Below, in pieces: positions 42,776 to 50,618 of a DNA stretch of 50,618 nt. Position numbers and translations under genes: made by a program. Source of the DNA: Planctomycetia bacterium (GTDB lineage: Bacteria > Planctomycetota > Planctomycetia > Pirellulales > UBA7805); assembly GCA_021413585.1 (NCBI GenBank), contig JAIOQB010000212.1, positions 1 to 50,618 on the forward strand, written 5' to 3'. Under the pieces are notes generated by a model, which was given only the letters and a program-made list of their open reading frames with translations, did not search any database and was not told where the DNA came from. Each line of letters begins with the position of its first letter. Positions within the stretch are counted from its first letter, which is position 1.

Positions 42776-44458
42776 ATGGTGCAGGAGTTGATTGCACCGG
42801 AATCCGTCGCGGCCGAGCTAATCACCGCGATTCCGAATGACGCCGCGGCGACCGAATCGCCGCCGGCGCTCGAAGCGCTGCGCCGTGCGTTTGGCGTTCC
42901 CTTTGCGCACATCGACGGCGGCAGTGGCGAAGTGCTGCGGCCGACCGCGGAGATGCCCGGCGGCGATTGGGCCTTGTGGGGAGAGATGAGCCGCGAGGTC
43001 GCCGCCCGTGGACATGTCGAACTGATCGACGAGCGTGGGCCGTTGTTGGTGCTGGCGATTCCGCTCGGGGCAACGTCGGCCCGCGGCGGCATGACGAATA
43101 CGGTGGCGGTGGCGGCGTTTCTCACGCGGAGCGTCACGTCTTCGCAGGACATTCAAAATCTGGCGGCGAGCCTCGGAGCCGAGGTGCCCCAAGTGGCGGC
43201 GTGGTGCCATCGACAAACTGTTTGGACGGCCGACGCGTTGTTGCGACTGGCCGCTTCGGCGCAGCATTCACTGATCGTCGACGCCCGCAATGTCACGCTT
43301 AGCTCGCACGTCGACAAGCTCTCAGACAACCTGGCATCGACCTACGAAGAGATCACGCTGCTGTTTCGGCTCACGGAAAATCTCCGCTTGTCGGACGGCG
43401 TGAGCGAACTGGGGCGCAGGGCCCTGGAGTGGCTGTTTGAAGTGGTGCCGGCCAAGGGTTTGGCCGCGGAGTTCTCGGCCGAAACCCGGCTGGACGAGAT
43501 TCCCGGCCAGCACGCTTCGCTGCCCGACTTCCTAACCTTCGGCCAGTTTCCGCTGAGCCACGCGGAGATGGACGACCTGGCCCGCAGGGTTTGCGTCGCT
43601 CAAAGTCCGCAGCCGATCGTGATCAACCATCACGGCGGCAATCAAGATCAGTGGCTGTTCCCGCAGGTCGAGCAACTGATTCTGGTGCCGCTGATCAGCG
43701 GCGGCAAGTCGTTCGGTTACCTGGCCGCGGTGAATCACGTTTCGGACCTGGAGTTTGGCACGGTCGAGGCCCGGCTGCTCGGCAGCGTGGCCACCATCCT
43801 GGCCATCCACTGCGGCAACACGGTGCTGTACCGCGAGCAGGCGGAACTCTTCTCCGGCGTGGTGCGAGCCCTGTCGTCCGCCATCAACGCCAAGGACCAA
43901 TACACTTGCGGTCATAGCGACCGCGTGGCCCGCGTCGCGGTGCGACTGGCGGAAGAGATGGGCTTGGCGCAAGATATGCGACGCACGCTCTACCTGGCAG
44001 GCCTGCTGCACGACATCGGCAAGATCGGCGTGAAGGACGAAGTGCTCAGCAAACCGGGCAAGCTCACACCCGAGGAATACGAGCACATTAAGCAGCATCC
44101 CGTGCTGGGGTACAGCATTCTCAAGGGCCTGAAGAAGATCGAGCCCGTGCTGCCGGCCGTGCTGCACCATCACGAGTCGTGGAACGGCAAGGGTTATCCC
44201 GACGGGCTGGCCGGCGAAGAGATCCCGCTGATCGCCCGCATCCTGGCCGTGGCCGACGCGTTCGACGCCATGGGCAGCGACCGCCCGTACCGCAAAGGAA
44301 TGGACGACGAGAACCTCGACAAGATCCTGCACGACGGCGCGGGGCGCCAATGGGACGTCGAGGTGATCGACGCTTTCTTCCGCGCCCGCGAGGACGTGCG
44401 CGAGATCGCGAAGCACGAGCGGGAGACGATCAAGCTGGATGGGAAGGTTTGGGCGTGA
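42776..44458 (+). CDS. GAF and HD-GYP domain protein (probable c-di-GMP phosphodiesterase)
   Basis: A 560-residue cytoplasmic signalling protein. ATG 42776 is chosen because AGGGA lies seven bases before it; the ATG at 42770 is too close. Residues of about 190-370 contain a coiled segment and a GAF-like domain (L-I-L-V-P-L-I-S-G-G-K-S-F-G-Y-L). The C-terminal HD-GYP domain has H-S-D-R-V-A-R, L-L-H-D-I-G-K-I-G, H-H-H-E-S-W-N-G-K-G-Y-P-D-G-L and A-D-A-F-D-A-M-G-S-D-R-P-Y-R-K. These are the metal ligands and GYP motif of enzymes that hydrolyse c-di-GMP to pGpG or GMP. The first 180 residues are unassigned and may be a ligand sensor. No transmembrane helix is seen. Confidence 0.92.
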   Translation: MVQELIAPESVAAELITAIPNDAAATESPPALEALRRAFGVPFAHIDGGSGEVLRPTAEMPGGDWALWGEMSREVAARGHVELIDERGPLLVLAIPLGATSARGGMTNTVAVAAFLTRSVTSSQDIQNLAASLGAEVPQVAAWCHRQTVWTADALLRLAASAQHSLIVDARNVTLSSHVDKLSDNLASTYEEITLLFRLTENLRLSDGVSELGRRALEWLFEVVPAKGLAAEFSAETRLDEIPGQHASLPDFLTFGQFPLSHAEMDDLARRVCVAQSPQPIVINHHGGNQDQWLFPQVEQLILVPLISGGKSFGYLAAVNHVSDLEFGTVEARLLGSVATILAIHCGNTVLYREQAELFSGVVRALSSAINAKDQYTCGHSDRVARVAVRLAEEMGLAQDMRRTLYLAGLLHDIGKIGVKDEVLSKPGKLTPEEYEHIKQHPVLGYSILKGLKKIEPVLPAVLHHHESWNGKGYPDGLAGEEIPLIARILAVADAFDAMGSDRPYRKGMDDENLDKILHDGAGRQWDVEVIDAFFRAREDVREIAKHERETIKLDGKVWA

Positions 44459-44475
44459 GGCGCTTTGACTAGGCC

Positions 44476-44541
44476 GGGTGCCTGGGGCAACGCCCCAGAA
44501 GTGTTGCACCCGAGACATCTGGGGCGATGCCCCAGGCACCC
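44476..44541. terminator. 24-bp inverted repeat between convergent genes
   Basis: Arms at 44476-44499 and 44518-44541 (GGGTGCCTGGGGC... and ...GCCCCAGGCACCC) match with one mismatch. The repeat lies between the HD-GYP gene and apt, and each arm contains its own smaller GGGGC/GCCCC hairpin. Confidence 0.7.
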
Positions 44542-44557
44542 AGATCCTGATCCCACC

Positions 44558-45091
44558 CTACTCGTACCGAATTAAGCTGAACATCTCATGTGGGGCAATC
44601 CGTTTCGCTCCACCCAGGTCGCACAGCTCGACCACGAATGCACACCCGGCCACTTTGGCGCCGGCTTGCTCGACCAGCTTGCAGCAGGCTTCCACGGTGC
44701 CGCCAGTGGCCAGCAGATCGTCCACCAGCAGGACATTTTGGCCGGGTTCAATGCCGTCAATGTGGACTTCGAGCGTGTCGGTGCGGTATTCCAGTTCGTA
44801 GTGGAACGACAGGGTATCGAACGGCAGCTTGCCCGGTTTGCGGACCGGGACGAAGCCGGCCCCCAGGTTCAGGGCCAGCGGCGCGGCGAAGATGAACCCT
44901 CGCGCTTCGGCCGCCGCCACGATGTCGATCTTATGGCCGCGAAAATGCTCGGTCAGCCGCCGCACCGACTCGGCAAACGCCACCGGGTGGCGCAACAGCG
45001 GCGTAATGTCCCGGAATAGAATTCCCGGCTTGGGGAAATCGGGTATCGAGCGGATATGCTCGGTCAAATCGATGGCTGCCGGGTCGCTCAT
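44558..45091 (-). CDS. apt: Adenine phosphoribosyltransferase
   Basis: A 177-residue enzyme converting adenine and PRPP to AMP in purine salvage. [16 protein letters not shown] at the N terminus, A-A-E-A-R-G-F-I-F and the PRPP loop [13 protein letters not shown] are diagnostic, and R-K-P-G-K-L-P is the flexible active-site loop. The length is typical. The sigma-factor gene ends 42 bases upstream of its start on the same strand, so the two may be cotranscribed. prs, which makes the PRPP substrate, lies further upstream on the same strand. Confidence 0.97.
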   Translation of the reverse strand: MSDPAAIDLTEHIRSIPDFPKPGILFRDITPLLRHPVAFAESVRRLTEHFRGHKIDIVAAAEARGFIFAAPLALNLGAGFVPVRKPGKLPFDTLSFHYELEYRTDTLEVHIDGIEPGQNVLLVDDLLATGGTVEACCKLVEQAGAKVAGCAFVVELCDLGGAKRIAPHEMFSLIRYE

Positions 45092-45132
45092 GCCGGGCAG
45101 TATAGAGCGGAAAGCCGAAAGCGGAAAGCCGT

Positions 45133-45984
45133 CTACCGCGGCTCTTGCAGGCTGGCATTGAGCTTGCCCAGGGCTTCCGTCTCGATCTGGCGGACCCGTT
45201 CGCGGGTCAGGCCCAGGGCTTCGCCGATTTCCTTGAGCGTTTTGGGCTCTTGGTCGTTCAGGCCGAACCGCATCCGCAGCACGGTCGCCTCGCGGGGGTC
45301 CATCGTCTGCATCTGCTGCATGACGTGCTTGAGGCTGTCGCTCTCGACCATCTCGTCTTCGGGGCTTTTGAGATTGTCGTCCTGAACAATGTCACCCAAG
45401 GACCAACCCGTTTCCGCCTGATCCGTTTGCGGAGTCGAGTTGTAGATGCGGATCGCCTTCTTGATGATCGGCAGCTTTTTCTTGGGGAGCCCCAGCACGC
45501 GGGCGATCTCTTCGGGCGTCGGCGTGCGGCCGAGTTCTTCCGTCAGCCGGGCGGTGGCACGCCGCCATTTGGACAGCAGCTCGACCATGTAGGCCGGGAT
45601 GCGAATCGTCTTGGCCGAGTTGATCAGGGCCCGCTTGATCGATTGCTTGATCCAGTAACTGGCGTAAGTTGAGAAGCGCGTCCCCATGCCGGGGTCGAAT
45701 CCTTCGACCGCCCGCAGCAGCCCCAGGTTCCCCTCTTCGATCAGGTCTTGCAGGCCGAGTCCTTTGCCCGTGTAGCCGCGGGCGATGTTCACCACCAGCC
45801 GCAGGTTCGCCCGGACCATTCGGTCGCGTGCTCGCACATCGCCCAGGCCAATGGCAATCGCCAATTGCTGCTCTTCCACTGCCGAAAGCAGCGCCGTCTC
45901 ATTGATCTCGCGGAGATACGTCTCCAGCGGAGTCTGGACGTTGGAGCTTGGGGCGCGTCGCGTGGTCGTACGGGCGGTGCTCAT
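45133..45984 (-). CDS. Sigma-70 family RNA polymerase sigma factor (group-2-like)
   Basis: A 283-residue sigma factor without the long region 1.1 of the primary sigma. Region 1.2 is [11 protein letters not shown]. Region 2 has [26 protein letters not shown] and the -10 recognition helix [11 protein letters not shown]. Region 3 (P-T-P-E-E-I-A) and region 4 with [10 protein letters not shown] complete it. It resembles RpoD/RpoS/SigB-like group 2 factors. ATG 45984 (M-S-T-A-R-T-T) is chosen; an upstream in-frame start would add 20 residues. No anti-sigma gene is adjacent. Which genes it serves cannot be read here. Confidence 0.92.
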   Translation of the reverse strand: MSTARTTTRRAPSSNVQTPLETYLREINETALLSAVEEQQLAIAIGLGDVRARDRMVRANLRLVVNIARGYTGKGLGLQDLIEEGNLGLLRAVEGFDPGMGTRFSTYASYWIKQSIKRALINSAKTIRIPAYMVELLSKWRRATARLTEELGRTPTPEEIARVLGLPKKKLPIIKKAIRIYNSTPQTDQAETGWSLGDIVQDDNLKSPEDEMVESDSLKHVMQQMQTMDPREATVLRMRFGLNDQEPKTLKEIGEALGLTRERVRQIETEALGKLNASLQEPR

Positions 45985-46297
45985 TGAGGTTCTCGCGACA
46001 TCTGGAGAGTGTTCGCAGAGAGTATCGACGGGCGGAGCAAGCATTCTCCACGCGCGGGCAAACTCGGAGAGCTAAGCGGAATGTGCCTGGACTGCCGCTC
46101 GTAGGGGAAAGGCCGGCGCGCGTTGCTTGGGCGAGCGGACGCGCGCCGCGGGCGACGATTGTGCCGGTCGCTCGGGCGAGCGAGCAGGAAATAAAAAGGG
46201 TGGCTGGAGGTTCGCTCCAGCCACCCGGGTGTTTTTCCGCAACTCGTTGTGATTTCCACGGGGATAAACCCCGTGGCTCGTTTTCTTGTGGTCGCCG
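45985..46297. other. Intergenic region between rpsA and sigma factor
   Basis: About 310 bases, no gene. It contains the rpsA terminator and, beyond it, a GC-rich stretch that probably carries the promoter of the sigma-factor gene. Confidence 0.5.
46191..46226 (-). terminator. Rho-independent terminator of rpsA
   Basis: GGGTGGCTGGAG and CTCCAGCCACCC form a perfect 12-bp stem with a five-base loop. On the minus strand it is followed by TTTTTATTT, about 70 bases after the rpsA stop. Confidence 0.93.
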
Positions 46298-48091
46298 TTA
46301 GTCCTCGGACTTGGCCTTGATCAGCGGGCCGGAGTCGGAGCCGATACCACCCTTGAGGTCCGCGTTGGCCGCATTGGCACGGCTGGCGCTGCTCGTCGCC
46401 GGCTGGCCTCCATCCTCGCTGCCGCCGTTGTCTTCCGACCACTCGACGCGCTTGCGAGACAGGCCGATCTTCCGCTCGTCGGTATCGACGCGCAAAATCT
46501 TGACTTCGATTTCTTCCCCTTCTTTGACCACGTCTTCCGGGTTCTCAACCTTGTGGTCCGAAAGCTCAGAAATGTGCAGCAGCCCTTCCAGGCCGTTTTC
46601 CAGTCCGACGAACACGCCAAAGTTGGTGAGCTTGGTCACCTTACCTTTGACGATCTGGCCGGGCTGGTATTTTGACGGGATGTCGTTGGCCCAAGGATCA
46701 TCGCTAAGCTGCTTCAGCCCCAGGGCGATGCGACGGCGTTCCTGGTCGACCGAGAGTACCTTGCACTCGACTTCCTGCCCCTTTTCCAGCACTTCGCTGG
46801 GGTGGCTGATCTTGCGGGTCCACGACATGTCGCTCACATGCAACAGGCCGTCGATCCCTTCTTCGATCTCGATGAACGCGCCGTAGTTGGTGAGGTTGCG
46901 GACGGTCCCTTTGACCGTGTTGCCCGGCGGATAGCGGTCGGCCACGCGGGTCCAGGGATTCTCCTGGGTTTGCTTCATGCCCAAGGAGATTTCCTGCTTC
47001 TCGCGATTGATCCCCAGCACGACCACGTCGATCTCGTCGCCGATCGACACCAGCTCGCTCGGGTGATTGATCCGGCGGGTCCACGACATCTCGCTGATGT
47101 GGACCAGCCCTTCGATCCCCTCTTCGAGCTTCACGAACGCGCCGTAGCTCATCACGTTGACCACCTGGCCGCGAACGCGGGTCCCCACGGGGTACTTGGC
47201 GGGGACTGCTTCCCACGGGCTGGCGGTCTTTTGCTTCAGCCCCAGGGCGATTTTTTCTTTTTCGTAGTCGATGTCCAAAATCTGGACTTCGATCTCCTGG
47301 TCGATGGCCACCATCTCGGACGGATGGCCGATGCGGCCCCAGCTCATGTCGGTGATGTGCAGCAGGCCGTCGAGGCCGCCGAGGTCCACGAACGCGCCGA
47401 AGTCGGCAATGTTCTTGACCACGCCTTTGCGCTGCTGGCCGAGCTGCAGCTCGCTGAGGAGCTGGGTTTTCTTTTCCTTGCGCTCGTCTTCGATGAGCGA
47501 GCGTCGGCTGACGACGATGTTGCGCCGCGCTTCGTCGATCTTGAGCACTTTGCACTGGATGGTGCGGCCCATGTATTCGCCGATGTCGGCCGGGCGGCGG
47601 ATGTCCACCTGGCTGGCGGGCAAGAACACGTTCACGCCGATATCGACCAGCAAGCCGCCCTTGATCTTGCGACCCACCACGCCGGTGACCACGTCCCCTT
47701 CGTGGACGGTGGACATGACCTTTTCCCACTCGCGAATCTTCTTGGCCTTGCGCTTCGAGAGGTTGATCATCCCCTCGGCGCCTTCGACCTGGCCCTCGTT
47801 GTCCTCGGTCTCTTCGACCAGGACGTCGATCTCCTGGCCGATGGCCGGTTCGTCGTCGTCTTCGTCCCATTCGCTTCGCGCGATGGTCCCTTCGCTCTTG
47901 TAGCCGACGTCGATCAGAATGAAGTCGCCGTCAACGCGCAGGATGCGCCCCTTGACGATCTTGTTGGCCACGAGTCCCTGGCCTGTGAATTCCAGCAACG
48001 CCGGGTCGGCGGAACCCATCGCCGCGGCGAGTTCTTCCTCCCACTCCGACTGATCGAGATCGAGCCCCCGAATAAGATTGCGATTGACCAT
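46298..48091 (-). CDS. rpsA: 30S ribosomal protein S1
   Basis: A 597-residue S1 protein with six S1/OB-fold repeats. The first two, at about residues 40-110 and 127-195, are the divergent ribosome-binding pair. The last four, at about 210-280, 297-367, 384-454 and 471-541, carry the R-x-x-G-V-V/V-x-x-L-T-N-[FY]-G-A-F and G-L-[VL]-H-[IV]-S-[ED]-M-S-W motifs. S1 binds mRNA and helps initiation on structured or poorly Shine-Dalgarno leaders. The tail (about residue 550 onwards) is acidic and Ser/Ala/Gly-rich. No clear ribosome-binding site precedes the ATG, as is usual for autoregulated S1 genes. A GC-rich hairpin lies in its leader (48133-48153). Confidence 0.97.
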   Translation of the reverse strand: MVNRNLIRGLDLDQSEWEEELAAAMGSADPALLEFTGQGLVANKIVKGRILRVDGDFILIDVGYKSEGTIARSEWDEDDDEPAIGQEIDVLVEETEDNEGQVEGAEGMINLSKRKAKKIREWEKVMSTVHEGDVVTGVVGRKIKGGLLVDIGVNVFLPASQVDIRRPADIGEYMGRTIQCKVLKIDEARRNIVVSRRSLIEDERKEKKTQLLSELQLGQQRKGVVKNIADFGAFVDLGGLDGLLHITDMSWGRIGHPSEMVAIDQEIEVQILDIDYEKEKIALGLKQKTASPWEAVPAKYPVGTRVRGQVVNVMSYGAFVKLEEGIEGLVHISEMSWTRRINHPSELVSIGDEIDVVVLGINREKQEISLGMKQTQENPWTRVADRYPPGNTVKGTVRNLTNYGAFIEIEEGIDGLLHVSDMSWTRKISHPSEVLEKGQEVECKVLSVDQERRRIALGLKQLSDDPWANDIPSKYQPGQIVKGKVTKLTNFGVFVGLENGLEGLLHISELSDHKVENPEDVVKEGEEIEVKILRVDTDERKIGLSRKRVEWSEDNGGSEDGGQPATSSASRANAANADLKGGIGSDSGPLIKAKSED

Positions 48092-48581
48092 AGGTTGTTT
48101 TTTCGTGCCGCAGATGCCGCCGACGCCAAATTCCCCTCCCTTTCAGGGAGGGGCCAGGGGAGGGTAAAAGCATCGCCCTATCAGAGCGACTCCCCTTCCA
48201 GGTGACCGACGTAGATGAAACGCGTAACCTCAACGACCCGGCCGCCCAACCAAGGACGACAACCCATCAGGCCGGAGAATTGGAATCCAATCCGGCATTG
48301 TAGCGGGGTAAGGGCCAAGGGGCAATTGCACCCGGGATGCGGCTTTGAGGCTGCCATTTTGGCTTGTTCGGGTAGTGTGAAGGTTTGAATTGAGGGTTGG
48401 ATTTCGCCCTCGTGGCCATTGCCCGTGGTTGTGTGCTGATGTGTGACAGCCGCTTGGGTTAGAGACAGGATTGGTACAGCCCAGTGACAAACCGCTGGTG
48501 CCTGCTTCCGCTACCTAACACCCAAGCCGCTGACTGCGAAAGGACTTAGGGTGACTGAGTTCATTGGCGACTGCCACTGGC

Positions 48582-48687
48582 GCGTTCGCGCGGCGTTCGC
48601 GCCCTGTCCGCGCCGCGCTCGCGCTGTGTACGCCGCCTGTTCGCGCCGAGTGTGCGTGCCGTTTGTCCGCGAGTTGTTCGCGCCGCC
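48582..48687. repeat. Degenerate 11-bp tandem repeat, about nine copies
   Basis: Units of 11 bases close to GCGTTCGCGCC follow one another (48582, 48593, 48604, 48615, 48626, 48637, 48648, 48659, 48670). The first two and the sixth are the best preserved; the rest have drifted but keep the spacing, close to one helical turn. Confidence 0.75.
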
Positions 48688-48873
48688 AAGAGCCGGGCAA
48701 CCCGCACCAGCAGCCACTGGATTGCCAAAGGACAAAATCGGCCTCGTTCGCACGCGCTGCCCGCGCGCAACGATTGCGCAGAAACAAGCCGGCACATTGT
48801 AGCTAGTTTGTGGCAATCTGTACACTACTATTTTCGGCCATCGCGAGTTGAATGCCGCACGATCTGGCGACCA

Positions 48874-48900
48874 GTAGGTTCCGTCTGCCGGACTGTACCT
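48874..48900 (+). repeat. REP-like element copy
   Basis: GTAGGTTCCGTCTGCCGGAC..., a variant of the element at 41178 with two changes in the core (CCGTCTGCCGGACTG). Confidence 0.6.
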
Positions 48901-49057
48901 CGCCACTTCTAACGGCCAGAACTCGCCAACCAATTCCGTGCCACTTTTTTCGACGCAAAGACGCCAAGGCGCCAATCGTTGTGAGCGGTTCGGCGCTAGC
49001 CGCCGGTAATACGATTGTCGAGGCTTTCTATGGCTTAGGCCTTTGCCGTGGTTCACA

Positions 49058-49645
49058 TCACAATATATCGAGCATCGTGTCATACAATGGGATTTGCCCC
49101 TCGATAGATTCAAGAGCGGCAAGATATCGCAACTGGAAATCAACCTCGGCAACACATTCGGCAGAGTTGGATTCTTCTCCAATCGCTAAATCGGCCGCGT
49201 GCCACTGCATGACGGCCTCAAAGGCACAATGAGCCGCGCCCTTGGCATATTCGGGATGCCCGTTGCGAATTAAGCACTCTAATGCCTTGTAAACGCCGCC
49301 CGTAACCTGATCGATGTTAAACGCCCCGATGGTCACCGCCAAATCCAGGATCTTGTCATCTTTGAACAGTTCATCAATCCAATGGGCTGAACGTTCGGCG
49401 GCTTCTGTGGCATCCATTCCAGCAACTGCCGTCCAGCAAGTGACCAAGCCAATTGTCCACATGTCAGTAAACGGAGCAATCGATTTCGCATCGATTTTTC
49501 GCACGGAGTAGAGCGCGGTAAATGCGTCGGCCACATGCTGTGCGCACCCGGTGGCAAACGAGACCACCTGAATTGTGGACAGGTTCGCCAGCCGCTGCTG
49601 CAATGACGCATTTTGTTGAACGGTTTTTTCCCAGTACTCGCTCAT
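49058..49645 (-). CDS. Unrecognised helical protein, lower GC
   Basis: A 195-residue, mostly helical and acidic protein starting M-S-E-Y-W-E-K-T-V-Q-Q-N at ATG 49645. Segments such as R-L-A-N-L-S-T-I-Q-V-V-S-F-A-T-G-C-A-Q-H-V-A-D-A-F recall DUF416-like or immunity-type helical proteins, but the resemblance is too weak to name. GC is clearly lower than in rpsA next to it, which suggests acquisition. It is followed upstream by a DUF4375-like gene, and both lie between copies of a repeat. Function unknown. Confidence 0.65.
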   Translation of the reverse strand: MSEYWEKTVQQNASLQQRLANLSTIQVVSFATGCAQHVADAFTALYSVRKIDAKSIAPFTDMWTIGLVTCWTAVAGMDATEAAERSAHWIDELFKDDKILDLAVTIGAFNIDQVTGGVYKALECLIRNGHPEYAKGAAHCAFEAVMQWHAADLAIGEESNSAECVAEVDFQLRYLAALESIEGQIPLYDTMLDIL

Positions 49646-49666
49646 AGAGCCAGGTCGCGCTCACTG

Positions 49667-49777
49667 GTAGGGCCGGTCTGCCGGACGGGACTTCACTAAC
49701 GGGTCAAGCCTTCTTGCAGGACAGGTAACCGCCCGGCAGGCGGAACCTACTGAACGCCAAATGTTGGAGACGGTCCC
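49667..49777. repeat. REP-like elements and 62-bp direct repeat, left copy
   Basis: A degraded REP-like copy (GTAGGGCCGGTCTGCCGGAC, 49667-49692) is followed by 49716-49777, which matches 50414-50474 with only a few changes (both contain CGCCCGGCAGGCGGAAC and end TGTTGGAGACGGTCCC). The two copies flank the DUF4375-like gene. Confidence 0.8.
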
Positions 49778-49914
49778 TTTCAAACCCTCGTGCCCAGGCT
49801 CTGCCGGCTCTGCCTGGGCACGCACGGCCTTGGAGGCTCTGCCTCCTGCTGTCTCTGCTGCTTTCTATTCTTGAAGCAGAGAAACGCAACTCCGCGAAGA
49901 CGAATTGGGGCAAC

Positions 49915-50340
49915 TCAGCCTTTAAGTTCAAACCCCTTCTTATGGAGGTATTCTCGACATTTCTGCCACCGTTCGTCCGATCGCTGGCTATAGGATTCGC
50001 GCCAATCGCAACGGTTGCTCAAATAGGTCTCCTCCTGACTGTCGAGAAACTCGCTGATCTCGGTGGGATCCATGGCGATGCCATTTGATCGCAACTCCTG
50101 CTCGTAATTCTCAATCACCGAGAGCGAATCAATGTCCTTGATCTTCTTCAACGCTCCTTTTAGCTCCTTGTAATATCGCATCTTGTCGGTTTGGAAAAAA
50201 TGATCCCACCCCTCCATGTCGATGTAGGTCTGGAATTCGATCAGCAGGTACACCATACGTTCATCGCGAGAGAGGTTGTCCGGATCTTCAACTCCCTGCT
50301 CATAAACACGTAAAGTGTCAATCACTCGATTCGCAGGCAT
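49915..50340 (-). CDS. DUF4375/DMP19-like protein
   Basis: A 141-residue protein starting at ATG 50340 (M-P-A-N-R-V-I-D-T-L-R). It contains Y-L-L-I-E-F-Q-T-Y-I-D-M-E-G-W-D-H-F-F followed by a helical region (Y-K-E-L-K-G-A-L-K-K-I) and E-I-S-E-F-L-D-S-Q-E. The F-x-x-Y-I-x-x-x-G-[WF]-x-x-[FY] pattern recalls DUF4375 (DMP19-like) proteins, often found near toxin/immunity loci. The match is by eye. An open frame upstream continues into the REP-like repeat and is not used. A 62-bp direct repeat flanks the gene, which suggests insertion or duplication. Confidence 0.65.
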   Translation of the reverse strand: MPANRVIDTLRVYEQGVEDPDNLSRDERMVYLLIEFQTYIDMEGWDHFFQTDKMRYYKELKGALKKIKDIDSLSVIENYEQELRSNGIAMDPTEISEFLDSQEETYLSNRCDWRESYSQRSDERWQKCREYLHKKGFELKG

Positions 50341-50413
50341 AAGGTTTGCCCTTGCGTTTGGGTGAGTCTGCGCTCTAGCGTCAAGTATCCTTATCAAGAC
50401 GCCAAGCTGTCTC

Positions 50414-50474
50414 GCAGGGCAGGTACCGCCCGGCAGGCGGAACATACTGCACGCCAAATGTTGGAGACGGTCCC
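50414..50474. repeat. 62-bp direct repeat, right copy
   Basis: Right copy of the repeat described at 49716-49777, containing the REP-like core, ending 10 bases before the prs stop codon. Confidence 0.8.
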
Positions 50475-50484
50475 ATTCACCGTG

Positions 50485-50618
50485 TCAATCAAACAACCGG
50501 CTCACCGATTCATTCCGGTGAATTCGCTTGATCCCTTCGCCCAAGAGCTTCGACACGCTCAGCACGTGGATCTTCGGAATGAGCTGCTCGGGTTTGATCG
50601 GGATCGTGTCGGTGATTG
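50485..50618 (-). CDS. prs: Ribose-phosphate pyrophosphokinase, C-terminal end (5' part outside window)
   Basis: The last 43 complete codons of a minus-strand gene are visible. They read I-T-D-T-I-P-I-K-P, then I-H-V-L-S-V-S-K-L-L-G-E-G-I-K-R-I-H and N-E-S-V-S-R-L-F-D. This is the well-conserved C terminus of PRPP synthetase (V-T-D-T-I-P... V-L-S-V-A-x-L-L-A-E-A-I-R-R-I-H... S-V-S-x-L-F). The enzyme makes PRPP from ribose-5-phosphate and ATP for nucleotide, His and Trp synthesis and for apt-type salvage. Confidence 0.93.
   Translation of the reverse strand, partial: ITDTIPIKPEQLIPKIHVLSVSKLLGEGIKRIHRNESVSRLFD

Larger units (their letters stand above)
48092..49057. other. 966-bp region upstream of rpsA with tandem repeat
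   Basis: No convincing gene; frames on both strands are open because of GC-rich repeats. It holds the rpsA leader hairpin CCCCTCCC-TTTCA-GGGAGGGG (48133-48153), an 11-bp tandem repeat at 48582-48687 and a REP-like element at 48874-48900. Confidence 0.5.

Noticed and set aside
48511..49182. Long minus-strand frame upstream of rpsA
   Set aside because: It crosses the 11-bp tandem repeat and a REP-like element and translates to low-complexity Arg/Ala/Thr sequence.

Overview
The window is high-GC chromosomal DNA from a planctomycete, probably of the order Pirellulales. I infer this from families typical of that group: a YTV-repeat cysteine-rich surface protein, a DUF1559 prepilin-like protein, a DUF1598 secreted protein, a PEP-CTERM protein, and proteins beginning with an F-[QS]-[FY]-x-[IL]-R-T membrane anchor. 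Housekeeping genes (pgk, glmS, kdsB, apt, rex, rpsA, a short group-2-like sigma factor, the prs 3' end) confirm a bacterial chromosome that makes Kdo-containing lipopolysaccharide.

Layout. 1-1665 (minus): a GcvT/YgfZ-like gene end and a LarA/DUF2088-like gene. 1908-10944: a large thioredoxin-like lipoprotein, pgk, a DUF1598 protein, kdsB (minus) and glmS. 11028-11101: a CAU-anticodon tRNA. 11060-21475: a 10.4-kb integrated element bounded by a 42-bp direct repeat of the tRNA 3' half. 21505-22928: a CAT-type amino-acid permease with its first membrane helix deleted. 23565-31602: PEP-CTERM protein, double-parvulin PPIase, aminotransferase, sigma-54 activator, pentapeptide/WD-like protein. 31858-36413 (minus): Gly-rich exported protein, SnoaL-like exported protein, tRNA-Gln, rex, GspG-like pseudopilin. 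37284-39751: the YTV-repeat gene, broken by a one-base deletion. 39955-44458: lhgO, DUF1559 protein (minus), GAF/HD-GYP protein. 44558-50618 (minus): apt, sigma factor, rpsA, two lower-GC small genes flanked by repeats, prs end.

The most interesting region is the element. It has a divergent tyrosine integrase, paired candidate arm sites at matching distances from both attachment cores, a Cro-like regulator behind a promoter overlapped by a nested palindrome, four copies of an element-restricted palindrome GTGCAA-N4-TTGCAC, two serine recombinases, a TerS-like HTH protein, YidD, DUF2513, GYF and LRR cargo, and a tightly overlapped operon of six unrecognised small genes reading inward from the right end. 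No capsid, tail, large terminase, relaxase or replication initiator is recognisable, so it looks like a satellite-like or otherwise non-autonomous island.

Intergenic space is rich in dispersed inverted repeats of several families, often between convergent genes. All family assignments come from reading the sequence by eye; no database search was run.
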